A stretch of DNA of 64,000 nt from Marinobacter sp. LV10R510-11A (GCF_900215155.1 NZ_LT907980.1:992001-1056000); one strand, 5' to 3'. Counted from the first letter of the stretch, positions 10,480 to 21,187 are shown. Numbers and translations: made by a program. The notes: a model not told the origin generated them from the letters alone.

Positions 10480-11908
10480 AAAACACGATCACCACGCTCA
10501 AAATCTCCAAACGCCCCATCAGCATGCCCACGGCCAAAATCCACTTAGCGGGATCTGGCAGGGGGCCGAAGTTCCCCGCGGGACCGATGATGTCACCCAG
10601 GCCTGGGCCTACGTTGGTAAGCGCGGTAAGTGCGCCAGATAAAGACGTGACAAAGTCGAGCTGCATAGCGGCAAGCGACACGGTAATCAGAAACAAACAC
10701 AGCAGAAAGATAAAGGTGTAGGCGATCATCGACGCAATAATGTCGTCACTAACCGCCCGACCGTTGTAGTTACGGGTTAGCACGGCGCGTGGGTGCAATA
10801 AACGGATCAATTGCTCACGTAGTATGATCAGTGAAAGCTGAAAACGGAAAATCTTCATGCCCCCGGACGTTGAGCCAGAACACCCGCCAATAAACATCAG
10901 AAAGAAAAACAGCACAAACGCCAATGGGCCCCAGGCCGAATAATCCTCTGACGCGTAACCAGTCGTTGTCACCACAGACGTAACGTTAAATAACGTGGCT
11001 ATGTAGTTGTGAATCGGGTCGAAAGGCACCGGAGACACTGCCCACCTGTAAAGCGCGAGAAGCGCTGGCACAACAAGCAGTATGGTAAGAAACAGCCTGA
11101 CCTGCTGATCCTTGAAAAGCACACCACGCTGGCCATGAAGCTCCCTTACAAAGAGAAAGAACGGCAAACTGCCAAGCATCATGAAAAACGAAGCTTCTAC
11201 CAGAATCAGATCATTGAACTGGCCCATGCTTTGGTCCGAGGTGGAAAACCCACCCGTTGCGATACTCGTTAACCCATGGTTGAAGGCATCAAACAGCGTC
11301 ATACCCGACAGCCAATAAGTGACGACCGCTGTGGTGGAAAAAATAAGGTAAACAAGGAGCAGCCCACGGCTCAGTGATTTCATCCGGGGAAGCGCTTTGT
11401 CCGTCCATTCTGAGGACTCTGTGGCAAACAACCGCATACCACCAACACGGAGAAACGGAAGTACGGCTACGAACATGCCAATTATGCCGATGCCGCCTAT
11501 CCACTGCAGGATTGAGCGCCAGAGCAGAAGGTCTCTATCCATGGTGTCCAGGCCACTGAACACCGTTGCGCCTGTGGTGGTTATGCCTGAAGCACCTTCA
11601 AAAAAAGCGTCCGTGGCAGAAATACCATCATCACTGAGGTAAAAAGGAAGCGCAGAGAGCAGCGCGATGATGAACCAGGACGAGACGGTAAGTACGAACA
11701 TATACCGTGGTTTCAAATCACGGGGCTTTCGGTACGTGGAAGCAATGCCCAGCATACCAATGCCGAAGACGATGGCAGCAGATTCCACAAACGACACCGC
11801 ATTGGGCGCGCCCGAGCCGATCAGGAGAAATATCGGTAGTGTCATGAATATGCTTAACAGCACAAACATGATGCTTACAATAAAAATTACAGGATAGAGG
11901 TTTCTCAA
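10457..11908 (-). CDS. trkH: TrkH-family potassium uptake channel subunit
   Basis: This 483-residue, multi-spanning inner-membrane protein imports K+ together with the cytoplasmic gating subunit TrkA, which is not in this window. Four pore-loop repeats with a central Gly are recognisable (TTGATVFSG, SIATGGFSTSDQ, VTTTGYASEDY, LTNVGPGLGD). This is the expected SKT-channel design. The length matches E. coli TrkH/TrkG. K+ uptake is central to salt tolerance, fitting a marine organism. Confidence 0.93.
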   Translation of the reverse strand: MRNLYPVIFIVSIMFVLLSIFMTLPIFLLIGSGAPNAVSFVESAAIVFGIGMLGIASTYRKPRDLKPRYMFVLTVSSWFIIALLSALPFYLSDDGISATDAFFEGASGITTTGATVFSGLDTMDRDLLLWRSILQWIGGIGIIGMFVAVLPFLRVGGMRLFATESSEWTDKALPRMKSLSRGLLLVYLIFSTTAVVTYWLSGMTLFDAFNHGLTSIATGGFSTSDQSMGQFNDLILVEASFFMMLGSLPFFLFVRELHGQRGVLFKDQQVRLFLTILLVVPALLALYRWAVSPVPFDPIHNYIATLFNVTSVVTTTGYASEDYSAWGPLAFVLFFFLMFIGGCSGSTSGGMKIFRFQLSLIILREQLIRLLHPRAVLTRNYNGRAVSDDIIASMIAYTFIFLLCLFLITVSLAAMQLDFVTSLSGALTALTNVGPGLGDIIGPAGNFGPLPDPAKWILAVGMLMGRLEILSVVIVFSPAFWRS

Positions 11909-12108
11909 TGGATGCCCGAGCTAGCTGAACCGAGAGAGGGCGTCAGAATACCTGTGGGGAAACTCATCCGCAAGGTAACTCGCGGCTTGCGGGTTGATTA
12001 CCTAGGTATTAAAACGCCGTCAGTAATCAGTTCTGGATATAGAAAAGCAGAGCAGATTAATGCAACCTCAATAACTGACAGTCACACGACCGCCCCAGGA
12101 AGCCAACT

Positions 12109-12684
12109 TTGAACCACCTCGCCCATCTTTTTCTTGCCCCAGACTCGCCAGAGGCGCGGGTGGGCAGCGTTCTTGGGGATTTCACCCGGGGCGTGGACGT
12201 AGCGGCACTCCCATATGCTGTAAGGCTGGGCGTTCGCCATCACCTCGCCGTGGACAGCTTTACCGATAAACACCCCGATGTGCTGGCCAGTAAGCGGCTT
12301 TTTTCCACACAGCGACGCAGGTTTGCAGGAGTAGCTCTGGATGTTCTTTACGACTACTTTCTCTTACGCCATTGGGCCAAATTTACCGATGCCGACCAAA
12401 ACACCTTTATACGCACCGTGTATGCACAGCTTCAGGATAACGAAAACCTGATGTCGCCCGGCATGAGCAGGACCACCCGCCATATGGTGTCCCACGACTG
12501 GTTTGGATCCTATCGCGATCTCGACAACATAGGTTATGCCCTGGACAGGGTGACAGAGCGCATCCGCTTCCAAAATGCGTTTGCCGGAATCATTCACGAG
12601 ATCCGGCCGCTGCATTCAGAGCTTGAAGAACGATTTTTATCATTTTTCCCAGATTTACAGTCATTTGCAGGAGGAATTGAATGA
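12109..12684 (+). CDS. acpH: Acyl-carrier-protein phosphodiesterase
   Basis: This 191-residue HD-like hydrolase begins with the family hallmark MNHLAHLFLA. It removes the 4'-phosphopantetheine arm from holo-ACP in the cytoplasm. The start codon is TTG: no ATG or GTG exists in the conserved N-terminus. The stop overlaps the start of the next gene in an ATGA arrangement, so the two are probably translationally coupled. Confidence 0.88.
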   Translation: MNHLAHLFLAPDSPEARVGSVLGDFTRGVDVAALPYAVRLGVRHHLAVDSFTDKHPDVLASKRLFSTQRRRFAGVALDVLYDYFLLRHWAKFTDADQNTFIRTVYAQLQDNENLMSPGMSRTTRHMVSHDWFGSYRDLDNIGYALDRVTERIRFQNAFAGIIHEIRPLHSELEERFLSFFPDLQSFAGGIE

Positions 12685-13298
12685 GATTTCTGATCCCCTT
12701 TTCACTCGCTACGGCGCTTATTATCCCGACCGCAGCCTTGGCAGACACAACGTCAAAAAGCGAAGCGACGGTTCCCGAGACTCTCGGGTTTGTAGAGTGG
12801 GTGGTAATGCACGACACCGGTCTTAGGCTTAAAGCTCGGCTGGATACCGGTGCAAAAACCTCATCGCTACACGCAGTGAATGTGGAAGAGTTCAAGCAAG
12901 ACGATCAGAAATGGGTGAAATTCCAGATTCCATTAGCAGATCACAAGGATCACCCTGCCGAAGGTGATATTAACCATGAAGAGATCATTCTAGAACTGGA
13001 GCTGCCAGTTGAGCGCACCGTACTTATAAAACGCAAAGGCGCGCCATCCCAAAGACGCTACGTTGTGATGATGGATTTTTGTATTTCTGGCATTCGCCAT
13101 GAAACCCAGTTTTCACTGACGGATCGCGGCAATTTCTCATACCCAGTTCTACTCGGGCGTCGGTTTATGAGGGACGACAACATATTGATCGACTCTGCCG
13201 ACAGCTTTATTGCCAGCAAAGAGTGTGAGTACATGAGCTTGGAAGAGCTTGTAGACAAGCAGCAGGCAAAAATTGTTACGGGCGATGAAACAACCTGA
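12681..13298 (+). CDS. Retropepsin-like protease of the RimB / ATP-dependent zinc protease family
   Basis: This 205-residue protein has a signal-like N-terminus (MRFLIPFSLATALIIPTAA, cleavage near ALA) and then a single retropepsin-like domain with the catalytic-type motif RLDTGAKTSSLHA. The family was annotated as ATP-dependent zinc protease, but the D-T-G motif points to an aspartic protease fold. Because of its leader this member probably acts in the periplasm, unlike cytoplasmic RimB. It overlaps acpH by 4 bp. Confidence 0.8.
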   Translation: MRFLIPFSLATALIIPTAALADTTSKSEATVPETLGFVEWVVMHDTGLRLKARLDTGAKTSSLHAVNVEEFKQDDQKWVKFQIPLADHKDHPAEGDINHEEIILELELPVERTVLIKRKGAPSQRRYVVMMDFCISGIRHETQFSLTDRGNFSYPVLLGRRFMRDDNILIDSADSFIASKECEYMSLEELVDKQQAKIVTGDETT

Positions 13299-13387
13299 AA
13301 ACGTTATCGAGACTAAAGCTTTAATATTCCTGAAATAATAAAAACTTAGACTCTTTTCCACGATCACACTCAATGGGAAAGGTTTAT

Positions 13388-15024
13388 ATGAAGCGCTTGT
13401 TTTTTGTGTCCATGGTTGCTGCCAGCGTTTTGCCGCTGGCAGCATGCTTTAATGACTCCGGCTCGTCAGGCAATGGCACGACGGCGGGTAACCCGGAAGT
13501 AGTCCCACCACTGGTTGAAGCGCAAGCCACCCGTTTTCGGGTTTTGCCTTATCTGCAAAACCCATCCGCAACCGGCACAACCGTTGTTTGGTTTACTGAC
13601 ACCGATGTGTCTGGCAGCATCGAGGTAGAGGGGATTGGCTCATTCGATTCTCGCCCGGTACTGGCTGAGCACCTGAGTTATGGTGCCTCTGAAGTAGACT
13701 ACATCCACGGCGATAAAAACTACGGTAACACCCTACCCATACACGGTCATTCAGCCTGGGGCTGACGCCGACTTCACCTCAGAATTTAAAACGGCCGCAG
13801 TAACGGGCAGCCGCACACCGGTTCGCTTCATCACTATGTCTGATATGGAAACAGAACCCGAGTCCACCCAAAAAACGGTTCGCTGGACGGCTAATGGGCT
13901 TACGGCTGATGGCTGATGGCGGCAAGCTGGGCACAGATCCTTCAACTTACACCCGGCAGTATCCGGTCGACCAGACCACAGGCTTTAAAGCCAATATTCA
14001 ATACGCAACGGAACGTAACCCTGACTTTTTGGTAATCGCGGGCGATCTGGTTGAAAAGGGCGGGCGCCAGCTCGACTGGGACGAATTCTGGCGCCATACC
14101 GCAGGTGAGTGGAGCACCTTAGCCTCCACAACGCCTATCTTCCCGGCGCTGGGCAACCATGAGAACTATTGGCACCCGGAAAGCCCCGGCTACAACGCCG
14201 CCGCATCCATGCTTTCCTATGACAAATGGAATACCTATTGGGAGCTGCCCCGAAATTTTGGAACCGATGAGCGCTATGAAAAGCGTTATTACCGTGCTGA
14301 TTACGGCCCGGTGACCCTGATTATACTGGACTCATCAAACGGTGATGACAGCGATCCGTCAAAAGACACCAATCTGATGATTAACGGGACAGAATCCAGA
14401 ATTCCGGATTTTAACAAAGGTAGTGAACAGTGGAATTGGGCAGTGCGGGAACTGGCCAACGCTCAGGCCACGGGACAAATCATCTTTGTGCAATTTCACC
14501 ATACTGCCTTTGGCACCGGTGTTCACAGCATGACCCCAGGCTCTGCTGGCATTGCCAATGGCGAAGACAATCAGTCTGGCATGCCCATGCGAATCTATCG
14601 AGACCTGTTCGAACGGTATGCCGTAACGGCGGTACTTTCAGGGCATGATGAACTGCTCGAATACGTAGAAATGAATGGCGTGCACTACTGGGATGTTGGA
14701 TTTTCCGGCGACGGCCTGCGTGGCTCGGGCTACCCGCCAACGACAACCTACGTTCCCTTTGACCTGCTGCCAGCCGAGGCCCAGGCAACACACTGGAGTG
14801 CTCACAGTGATGCACCTGAAATATGGAGTGGGAACCAGCTTATCGACGGTGGCAAGCACTACGGTTTTGTTGAGGTGGACGTGCGCCCCATGGGTGATTA
14901 CGACTACGAGGTAGTGATGACCCCGCGCTATGTCTTTCCGCTGATGAACGAAGCAGGGGACGTTACCGGCGAATTCGATTATCGGCAGTACAGCAAGGTG
15001 GTGAGTGTGACGGTTAAGCGCTGA
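13388..15024 (+). pseudogene. Exported lipoprotein metallophosphoesterase, broken by two frame disruptions
   Basis: The start gives a lipoprotein leader (MKRLFFVSMVAAS, lipobox LAAC), then an Fn3/purple-acid-phosphatase-like N-domain. The metallophosphoesterase core follows, with GDLVEKGG, GNHE, QFHHTAFG and SGHDE as metal-ligand motifs. The frame is broken twice. Near 13735-13765 the first frame hits TGA and homology continues one frame over, apparently with some residues missing. At 13905-13918 the heptamer GCTGATG is present twice in tandem; removing one copy restores the frame exactly (TADGGKLGTD). About 1.1 kb of intact core lies downstream. The product would have been an envelope phosphatase or phosphodiesterase. 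A sequencing error cannot be excluded. Confidence 0.85.
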
Positions 15025-15060
15025 TAGTCCTTGTTGGACTATTTGCGCCCATCTTAACGG

Positions 15061-15083
15061 GCCGCTGCGCGAGGCGCAGCGGC
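15061..15083. other. Perfect 10-bp hairpin after the metallophosphoesterase gene
   Basis: GCCGCTGCGC and its reverse complement are separated by GAG, 37 bp after the stop codon. It has no T-tract, so it may be an RNA-stabilising or Rho-linked 3' hairpin rather than a simple terminator. The remaining sequence up to 15225 shows nothing I recognise. Confidence 0.5.
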
Positions 15084-15225
15084 AACTCTACAGTTCGGTA
15101 TGAGAATCAGAGATCCAAGTCAATAAACACGGCCTCATCTTCTGAGGTAGCTACACAATATTATTGATTCACTAGCGTCGCCAGCATCCATCTGCAATGA
15201 TTCACTGCCACTCGCCTAATTTTTA

Positions 15226-15870
15226 ATGGGTATCCTTCACGTGTCTTTTTTGAATATTTCTTTGTTATCCGCCTTTATTCCGACCTTTTTTGTCGTGTCT
15301 ATTACCCCCGGCATGTGCATGACGCTGGCACTGTCTTTGGGCATTACTATCGGTGTGCGTCGCGCGATGTGGATGATGGCAGGGGAGCTATTAGGGGTGG
15401 GGATTGTGGCAGCCACCTCCGCCGTGGGCGTAGCTACGTTTATGCTGCAGTATCCGACCGCATTTGAGCTCTTCAAGTACGCCGGTGGCGCTTACCTGGC
15501 TTGGTTAGGAATTCAGATGTGGCGCTCTCGAGGCAAGATGGCTATGCCCGAAGCGGATGCAGAGCCGGTTACGGCGTCACGCTGGGAATTGGCAGCCCAG
15601 GGGTTTGTCACAGCCATAGCCAATCCGAAAGGTTGGGCATTTTTTGTTGTGCTACTACCACCGTTTATTGATAGCACCCTGCCGATGACACCGCAACTGG
15701 CGGCATTGGTATTGATTATTCTCACCTTGGAGTTTTTGTGTCTGCAGTTATACGCCCATGGCGGACGCACACTACGCCGGGCGCTAAGCAAAGGTGGCAG
15801 TGTTCGGTTGGCCAATCGGGTTTCTGGCAGTTTGATGGTACTGGTGGGTGCTTGGTTAGCGTTTGGCTAG
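15226..15870 (+). CDS. LysE-family amino-acid exporter
   Basis: This 214-residue inner-membrane protein has about six transmembrane segments and the LysE/RhtB signature near the N-terminus (PTFFVVSITPGMCMTLALSLG). It then carries a second conserved patch (QGFVTAIANPKGWAFFV). Members export amino acids or homoserine lactones; the substrate here is unknown. A GTG 15 bp downstream of the chosen ATG is an alternative start. Confidence 0.85.
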   Translation: MGILHVSFLNISLLSAFIPTFFVVSITPGMCMTLALSLGITIGVRRAMWMMAGELLGVGIVAATSAVGVATFMLQYPTAFELFKYAGGAYLAWLGIQMWRSRGKMAMPEADAEPVTASRWELAAQGFVTAIANPKGWAFFVVLLPPFIDSTLPMTPQLAALVLIILTLEFLCLQLYAHGGRTLRRALSKGGSVRLANRVSGSLMVLVGAWLAFG

Positions 15871-15907
15871 GCAGACGGTGAGGCGTTTAAAGAGTAGTTG
15901 TAATAAA

Positions 15908-15929
15908 GCCCAGCACGGGGGTGCTGGGC
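15908..15929. terminator. Bidirectional hairpin between lysE-like and ATP-grasp genes
   Basis: A perfect 9-bp stem (GCCCAGCAC with GTGCTGGGC) around a GGGG loop sits between convergent genes. An A-rich run precedes it, giving a partial T-tract for the minus-strand transcript. Confidence 0.65.
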
Positions 15930-15967
15930 CAGTATAAAGTGATAATCAGGCGCAGTGGACCAAATCG

Positions 15968-17275
15968 TTAAACATAGAAATCCAGCTCTTCCTGGGCTTT
16001 CAACAGATCCCGCATCTTGATGGGGTCGTCACCAAAGAAGAAGATCAGGCCCCAATGAGTGCCGAAAGCTGCCCGGTCAGGAACCGTCTCTTCTGTCGGC
16101 GCGACCAATTCGTGAGACTCAAAGTAAGGGTGATCAACGGTTTCACTGGGCATTTCCAGCTTGCTGACCACACGACGTCTTGGGTACACGCCAAAGCAAC
16201 CTGCGTAGCATTTCGCATCAACCACTTCCCGTGGGAAGAAGGCAGCCACTTCCTCTTTCGTGCTCTTCGGATCAAACACCAACATTGAGGCCTGGTATGC
16301 GCTGAACCCGTAAGCTCTCTCTATAAGCTCGAACGCTTTGAATCCGGGCGGGCGATACGCAACCTCGCCAAAGTACATCTCACCATCTGCAGTGACGAAG
16401 TACTCGGGATGAATCAAACCGAATTTTATCTCGAACGTTTTGATCAACAACTCGATCTGCTTGGTGATCGCGTTGCGCCAGCTCTCGAGTTGCGCGGTAG
16501 CGGGTACAAATACCGAATAGCCCAAGGTTACATATTCGGAAATATTGAGAAACTGGATTTTACCATCGTGGATCCACGCCTCAACGGCAAACTCCCAGCC
16601 ATCTAGGTGACTTTCCATCAGTAGCGGATATTCTTCCGCCGGAATGTTGTCGATTTCTTCTACTTTTCGGATCATTCGGTGGCCAAGGCAACCGGCCTTG
16701 TCGAATGCTTTAACGTGTATCGGGTCGTCCGGGTCACCATCCAGCTTGAGCAGCGTCTGGTTGACTCGCTTCATAAAGCGCACGATGTCTTCTTTCTCGT
16801 GCGCTTCCTCGAAGATACCCACACGAATTCCGCCAAGCTGTGCACGGCGCTTCATCAGAGCCTTGTCGCGGAACAGAATAGACTGCCCGAACATACGAGG
16901 GCTATCGAGGAGGACAGAGTTGATCGCCCCCGACCACTCGACGGTTTCCTCGAACAGCGGTATCGCCACATCAACACCTTCCGCCTTAAGCCTTTTTGCA
17001 ATCTCCAGGGACCGATCGTTCAGACGGAGAAAATCCCATGGGATGAAAGGTATCTTGTTTGCAGTACAGAAATCAGCAGCCCACTCGGGGGCAACCACTA
17101 TATAGCGGCGGTCAAACTTTTGTGCCGCCTTGATCGCATTGACGCTCCAGCCAAGCAGGGCGATGTAGCCTTTGTTCGGATCCTTGGGAGTCTCGGTTCC
17201 TTTGACTGAGTCCATGTTGGGATCGAGCCAAGCTGCTACTTCTTTGCGTAATTGAGTTTCTGGTGTTATCGACAT
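15968..17275 (-). CDS. ATP-grasp carboxylate-amine ligase-like protein
   Basis: This 435-residue protein has the three-part ATP-grasp layout. The N-terminal pre-ATP domain starts GYIALLGWSVNAIKAAQKF. The central lid follows, with VKAFDKAGCLGHRMIRK. The metal/ATP-binding C-lobe contains GLIHPEYFVTADGEMYFGEV, where the Glu pair would bind Mg-ATP. It should join a carboxylate to an amine or thiol, but the substrates are unknown. It lies divergent from the 667-residue unknown gene and selO, with about 210 bp of shared upstream sequence, which suggests co-regulation. Confidence 0.8.
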   Translation of the reverse strand: MSITPETQLRKEVAAWLDPNMDSVKGTETPKDPNKGYIALLGWSVNAIKAAQKFDRRYIVVAPEWAADFCTANKIPFIPWDFLRLNDRSLEIAKRLKAEGVDVAIPLFEETVEWSGAINSVLLDSPRMFGQSILFRDKALMKRRAQLGGIRVGIFEEAHEKEDIVRFMKRVNQTLLKLDGDPDDPIHVKAFDKAGCLGHRMIRKVEEIDNIPAEEYPLLMESHLDGWEFAVEAWIHDGKIQFLNISEYVTLGYSVFVPATAQLESWRNAITKQIELLIKTFEIKFGLIHPEYFVTADGEMYFGEVAYRPPGFKAFELIERAYGFSAYQASMLVFDPKSTKEEVAAFFPREVVDAKCYAGCFGVYPRRRVVSKLEMPSETVDHPYFESHELVAPTEETVPDRAAFGTHWGLIFFFGDDPIKMRDLLKAQEELDFYV

Positions 17276-17486
17276 TCGTGGTTCTCCTTACTGATTAGCA
17301 CAGACAAACGGCGTGGATATTTAAACACACCCGATAAATTGGGTGATTTGGCTCCGACGTTTACCTCAATATAGTCGTCGTGGTTACAATTGGAAACAAA
17401 AGTCTCAGAATAGTTTGCTTCCGAAACGCCTTAAGAGCATCTTTGGGCGATTCGAAGCAGCCAATTGCTTAGGCAAGGACATTATT

Positions 17487-19490
17487 GTGACTATTTCCAG
17501 TTCTGAATCAGATACTAATGTTTTGCTTGCAACCTTTGACGGGGCGCTGGAACAGCTTGCGCTTGCCCGAAAGACCGCTCCCATGGCGTCTAACAGGGAA
17601 GTACTGGACGCAGCACTCCTCGTTATGGAAGCTCCGGGCGGGCTGGACGCGCTGTACGCCCGAGTACCGGCAATGGAGGCCAAGGGCATATTTACCAACG
17701 GTGATTGGGGCCAACCCGCTATCCTGAGGCCCGCGCTCGCCGTGCGCACGTTACGCCAGGGTGCGCCAGACTTCACGGCCATCGAAGCCCTGAGTGAGCT
17801 TAGGCTGCTTGCTGTAGCTATGGGTGATTTTCGCCATCCCGGAATTTCAGCAGAGCAGGCCAAGCGGTTTTTGACTCAGGTGACGGCATTGAATCTGGAT
17901 CTGCTGTCAGGCCAGATGAGCGAAGCGGATCGGGAGCGGCCACAGGGGCTAGGACAAATCGTCAACTCGCTCTATCAGTATCTGCTCAGCAGGCTGGGCT
18001 ACGAGAGTATTCTCGACAGCTTGGTGGATGAAGTGCGCCGTTTGCTGGCCCAGCGACCAATACAAACAGACAGCATTAAGCAGATGGTCAGCCAAATTGC
18101 CAAATGTCTGTTTGATCCGGCAATAGAGACGTCGGGTATGGATAAAGCAGCGCGCCTTGTGAGCGCTTTATTCGGCCCAGCTGCAGGCTGCCGCGATGAC
18201 CCGGGCTTTGCAGTCTATAGCGAGCGCCTGGCGGCCATGGACGAACTCGCGCTATCTAAAGAGGCCCAGGGCTTTGCCAGTGCAATGCACGAAACGGGCA
18301 TGGTTTCTCCCTACCATCCCATGTTGTTACGACACCTGCTCGCTCACTGGGATCATCTGATACCTTTGGCACTGGGCCTGAGCATCACCGGCAACGACGC
18401 CCTTCAATGCTACCGCCAGATTGTCCTCAAACTGATAGACGAAGTTGTACACCCGGAAACCAGTCAGGCTGTATACGGGCTGGCCATGCTTCTTGAACGC
18501 GGCTCTCTATTCACCCCACCAGTGGCTTCGGGCTTATGGCGGCACGTCGAAATGAAGCTGTGCTCGGCGGCATCTGAACAACTGAGCGAAGTTTTCGGCA
18601 ATGCACACCCTCCGCGGGTGTATTTACTCGCCGGTGTATTGAGCCTGCTAGGGCAACCTTTGGGTGTTGGCCAGGGTAACAACCCGACGTGTCAGTCGGT
18701 TATCGGCCTTTCAATGTGGGCCTTCAACAACGCTGATTATCTGTTGCAGTTGGTGGCCTGGGCCGCCCGTGATGATGATGTCGTTATGCGTTTCGAGGGT
18801 CACCAAATAACCTCTCAACACCTGGAAGCCGGCCTTGCGAAAGAACCTCCAACAGATGTGGACCCGGTTTCACTGGTTCTGGTGCCCCACCTTGATCGGA
18901 TTTATGGCGAGATGGGGCGCTTGTGCGGCGTGCGGGACGACGACCTGCACCGCTGGATAAACCCTGAAATGTATGGCTGGTGGGTAGGGCATGGGTTTCT
19001 TAGTGTCATAAGCCGGGAGACAGGGAAAATCCACGACTATCAGTACTTTATACGCCACTTTTATGCCTGCTATCACCCATATTACAATGGCAACATACCG
19101 GTTATCCATCCACAACCAGCCGGCATCGCAGTTACCGACAGTGGAGGGCGCCTAGTTGGACGCCATGCCATAACCATCATCCGGGTGAACCTTGATCGAC
19201 ATGGCGAAATACGCATCTATTTTTTCAATCCCAACAACGACAGCGGCCAGGATTGGGGCCAGGGTATTAATTGCTCGACCCAGAGTAATGGAGAACGCTA
19301 CGGCGAAGCGTCGCTACCGTTCGCTGAATTTGCTTCACGCTTGTGCGTATTTCATTACGACGCGAGAGAACTGGGAGACATGTCGATGGTTCCCGAAGCA
19401 GACGTTGCATGCGCCACAGAACTCGGCCGCGACAGTTGGGCCGCGAGCTATGAGAAAGGCGCAGAAAACATAATCAAACCCACGCATTAG
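17487..19490 (+). CDS. Uncharacterised 667-residue protein with a putative papain-fold C-terminus
   Basis: I do not recognise the family. The GTG start at 17487 is preceded by AAGGA at good spacing; an upstream extension reads as non-coding. Residues 1-380 look all-helical and repeat-like. The C-terminal third has three patches that resemble a Cys-peptidase or transglutaminase site: C402 in [10 protein letters not shown] followed by a helix, H560 in [10 protein letters not shown], and N581/N583 in [10 protein letters not shown]. Conserved aromatic sequence ([17 protein letters not shown]) lies between them. There is no signal peptide or membrane segment. selO follows 14 bp downstream and an ATP-grasp ligase is divergent upstream. 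Catalysis is inferred from the pattern only. Confidence 0.75.
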   Translation: MTISSSESDTNVLLATFDGALEQLALARKTAPMASNREVLDAALLVMEAPGGLDALYARVPAMEAKGIFTNGDWGQPAILRPALAVRTLRQGAPDFTAIEALSELRLLAVAMGDFRHPGISAEQAKRFLTQVTALNLDLLSGQMSEADRERPQGLGQIVNSLYQYLLSRLGYESILDSLVDEVRRLLAQRPIQTDSIKQMVSQIAKCLFDPAIETSGMDKAARLVSALFGPAAGCRDDPGFAVYSERLAAMDELALSKEAQGFASAMHETGMVSPYHPMLLRHLLAHWDHLIPLALGLSITGNDALQCYRQIVLKLIDEVVHPETSQAVYGLAMLLERGSLFTPPVASGLWRHVEMKLCSAASEQLSEVFGNAHPPRVYLLAGVLSLLGQPLGVGQGNNPTCQSVIGLSMWAFNNADYLLQLVAWAARDDDVVMRFEGHQITSQHLEAGLAKEPPTDVDPVSLVLVPHLDRIYGEMGRLCGVRDDDLHRWINPEMYGWWVGHGFLSVISRETGKIHDYQYFIRHFYACYHPYYNGNIPVIHPQPAGIAVTDSGGRLVGRHAITIIRVNLDRHGEIRIYFFNPNNDSGQDWGQGINCSTQSNGERYGEASLPFAEFASRLCVFHYDARELGDMSMVPEADVACATELGRDSWAASYEKGAENIIKPTH

Positions 19491-19504
19491 GAGTCCCACC
19501 CGCT

Positions 19505-21187
19505 ATGGTCGCGACCCTCGATGATCTCGCAAAGTTGGCAAACTATTCGCTCATGGATTCTCTCAACTGCGACCCTGACGCGAAAGCAAACGGGCGCGAC
19601 CATGAACCGCGACAAGTGTTCACGGGTCACTATGTTCCCGTTAATCCCACGCCAATCGAAAACCCGGAGTACGTCGCCCATAGCAAAGACTTATTTCGCG
19701 AACTGGGCTTTGCCGACAGCATGGCGCAGTCGGCTGACTTCGTACGTGTGTTCTCCGGCGACCTTACGGGCGTTCCAGAGCCGATGCGTAAGGTCGGTTG
19801 GGCGTGTGGCTACGCACTGTCTATCTACGGAACCGAATACAACCAGCAATGTCCGTTCCAAACCGGCAACGGATACGGCGACGGGCGCGCAATTTCAGTG
19901 CTAGAGGCCGTCATCAGTGGTCGACGCTGGGAAATGCAATTAAAAGGCGGTGGCCGGACGCCATACTGCCGTGGGGCCGACGGTCGGGCCGTTCTACGCT
20001 CGAGTGTCCGGGAGTTTCTGGCACAGGAGCACATGCACGCACTCGGGGTGCCAACGTCACGTTCCCTAAGCTTGTACGTCTCGAAAACGGAGAAGGTCAG
20101 GCGGCCGTGGTACTCACAGGGCTCACATTCGAAGGATCCAGACATACTTATATCTGAGCCAGTCGCCATCTCAACGCGCGTCGCACCGTCGTTCCTTCGG
20201 GTTGGCCAACTTGAGCTCTTCAGTCGTCGCGCCCGCAAGAAGGAACACCCGCACGCGATGGAGGAGCTCGAGAAGATTGTGTTACACTTGATCGATCGTG
20301 AGTACGCAGACGCAATCGACCAGACACTAGCCACCGCCGAAAAAGTGGTGTTGCTTGCCCGCGAGTTCCTCGGCCGACTCACGTCGCTTGTGGCGAACTG
20401 GATCCGCGTTGGCTACTGCCAAGGCAACTTCAACAGCGACAACTGTGCCGCCGGCGGCTTCACACTCGACTACGGGCCATTCGGATTTTGCGATGTGTTT
20501 GATCCGCATTACCAGCCATGGACCGGTGGCGGACATCATTTCGCGTTCCTGAATCAACCAGAGGCAGCAAAGCGCAACTTCCACATGTTTTGTTCAGCGC
20601 TGCGGCCGTTGCTGACGTCGCATCAGGATTGCTTGCAACAGCTCGACGAGATTCAAAGTGATTTTCCAAAGGTGATGCAAACGCAAATGGAGAAGATGTG
20701 GGCTGCCAAACTTGGGCTTGATGCTTTTCACCCGGCGCTGTTCAGCGAGCTCGCAACGCTGATGGAGCAAACGTCTGTTGATTACACCATTTTCTTCCGC
20801 GAGCTCTCGAGGGTGCCTGACGATATTGGCTTACTCAAAACGAGCTTCTACGAGGGCTCGACGTACGATACAGACCCAGAAGGCATGGACAAGCGCTGGT
20901 CTGAGTGGCTCACAAAATGGAAATCGCTCACTCGACCGCGCTCTCGTGAGGAGCTTTCTCGACAGATGAAGCTCGTCAATCCAAAATACAGTTTGCGGGA
21001 GTGGTTTGTTGTGCCTGCGTATCAACAGGCGGCTGGGGGGAACTATTCTTTAATTCGAGAGCTGCAGGAAGTCATGACGCAGCCATACGCCGAGCAATCG
21101 AAGACCGTGGAGGAGCAGTACTATAGGCTGAAGCCGTCGGAGTTCTTTGAGGTCGGTGGATCGTCGCATTATAGCTGCTCGTCGTGA
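19505..21187 (+). CDS. selO: SelO/YdiU-type protein adenylyltransferase, divergent
   Basis: This 560-residue pseudokinase transfers AMP from ATP to Ser, Thr or Tyr of target proteins in redox stress. The core is recognisable: the Gly-rich [19 protein letters not shown], then [20 protein letters not shown], and the DFG-like [10 protein letters not shown] (Asp322). The catalytic loop reads [11 protein letters not shown] (D312, N313), where most SelO proteins have HGVxNTDN, so this is an unusual branch. It ends CSS, with Cys in the position of the selenocysteine of animal SelO; the terminal TGA is a normal stop. GGAG precedes the ATG, 14 bp after the upstream gene, so they form one operon. Confidence 0.93.
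   Translation: MVATLDDLAKLANYSLMDSLNCDPDAKANGRDHEPRQVFTGHYVPVNPTPIENPEYVAHSKDLFRELGFADSMAQSADFVRVFSGDLTGVPEPMRKVGWACGYALSIYGTEYNQQCPFQTGNGYGDGRAISVLEAVISGRRWEMQLKGGGRTPYCRGADGRAVLRSSVREFLAQEHMHALGVPTSRSLSLYVSKTEKVRRPWYSQGSHSKDPDILISEPVAISTRVAPSFLRVGQLELFSRRARKKEHPHAMEELEKIVLHLIDREYADAIDQTLATAEKVVLLAREFLGRLTSLVANWIRVGYCQGNFNSDNCAAGGFTLDYGPFGFCDVFDPHYQPWTGGGHHFAFLNQPEAAKRNFHMFCSALRPLLTSHQDCLQQLDEIQSDFPKVMQTQMEKMWAAKLGLDAFHPALFSELATLMEQTSVDYTIFFRELSRVPDDIGLLKTSFYEGSTYDTDPEGMDKRWSEWLTKWKSLTRPRSREELSRQMKLVNPKYSLREWFVVPAYQQAAGGNYSLIRELQEVMTQPYAEQSKTVEEQYYRLKPSEFFEVGGSSHYSCSS

Noticed and set aside
21182..21187. SelO as a selenoprotein with TGA as selenocysteine
   Set aside because: The frame ends CSS then TGA, with Cys already in the selenocysteine position and no SECIS-like hairpin seen.
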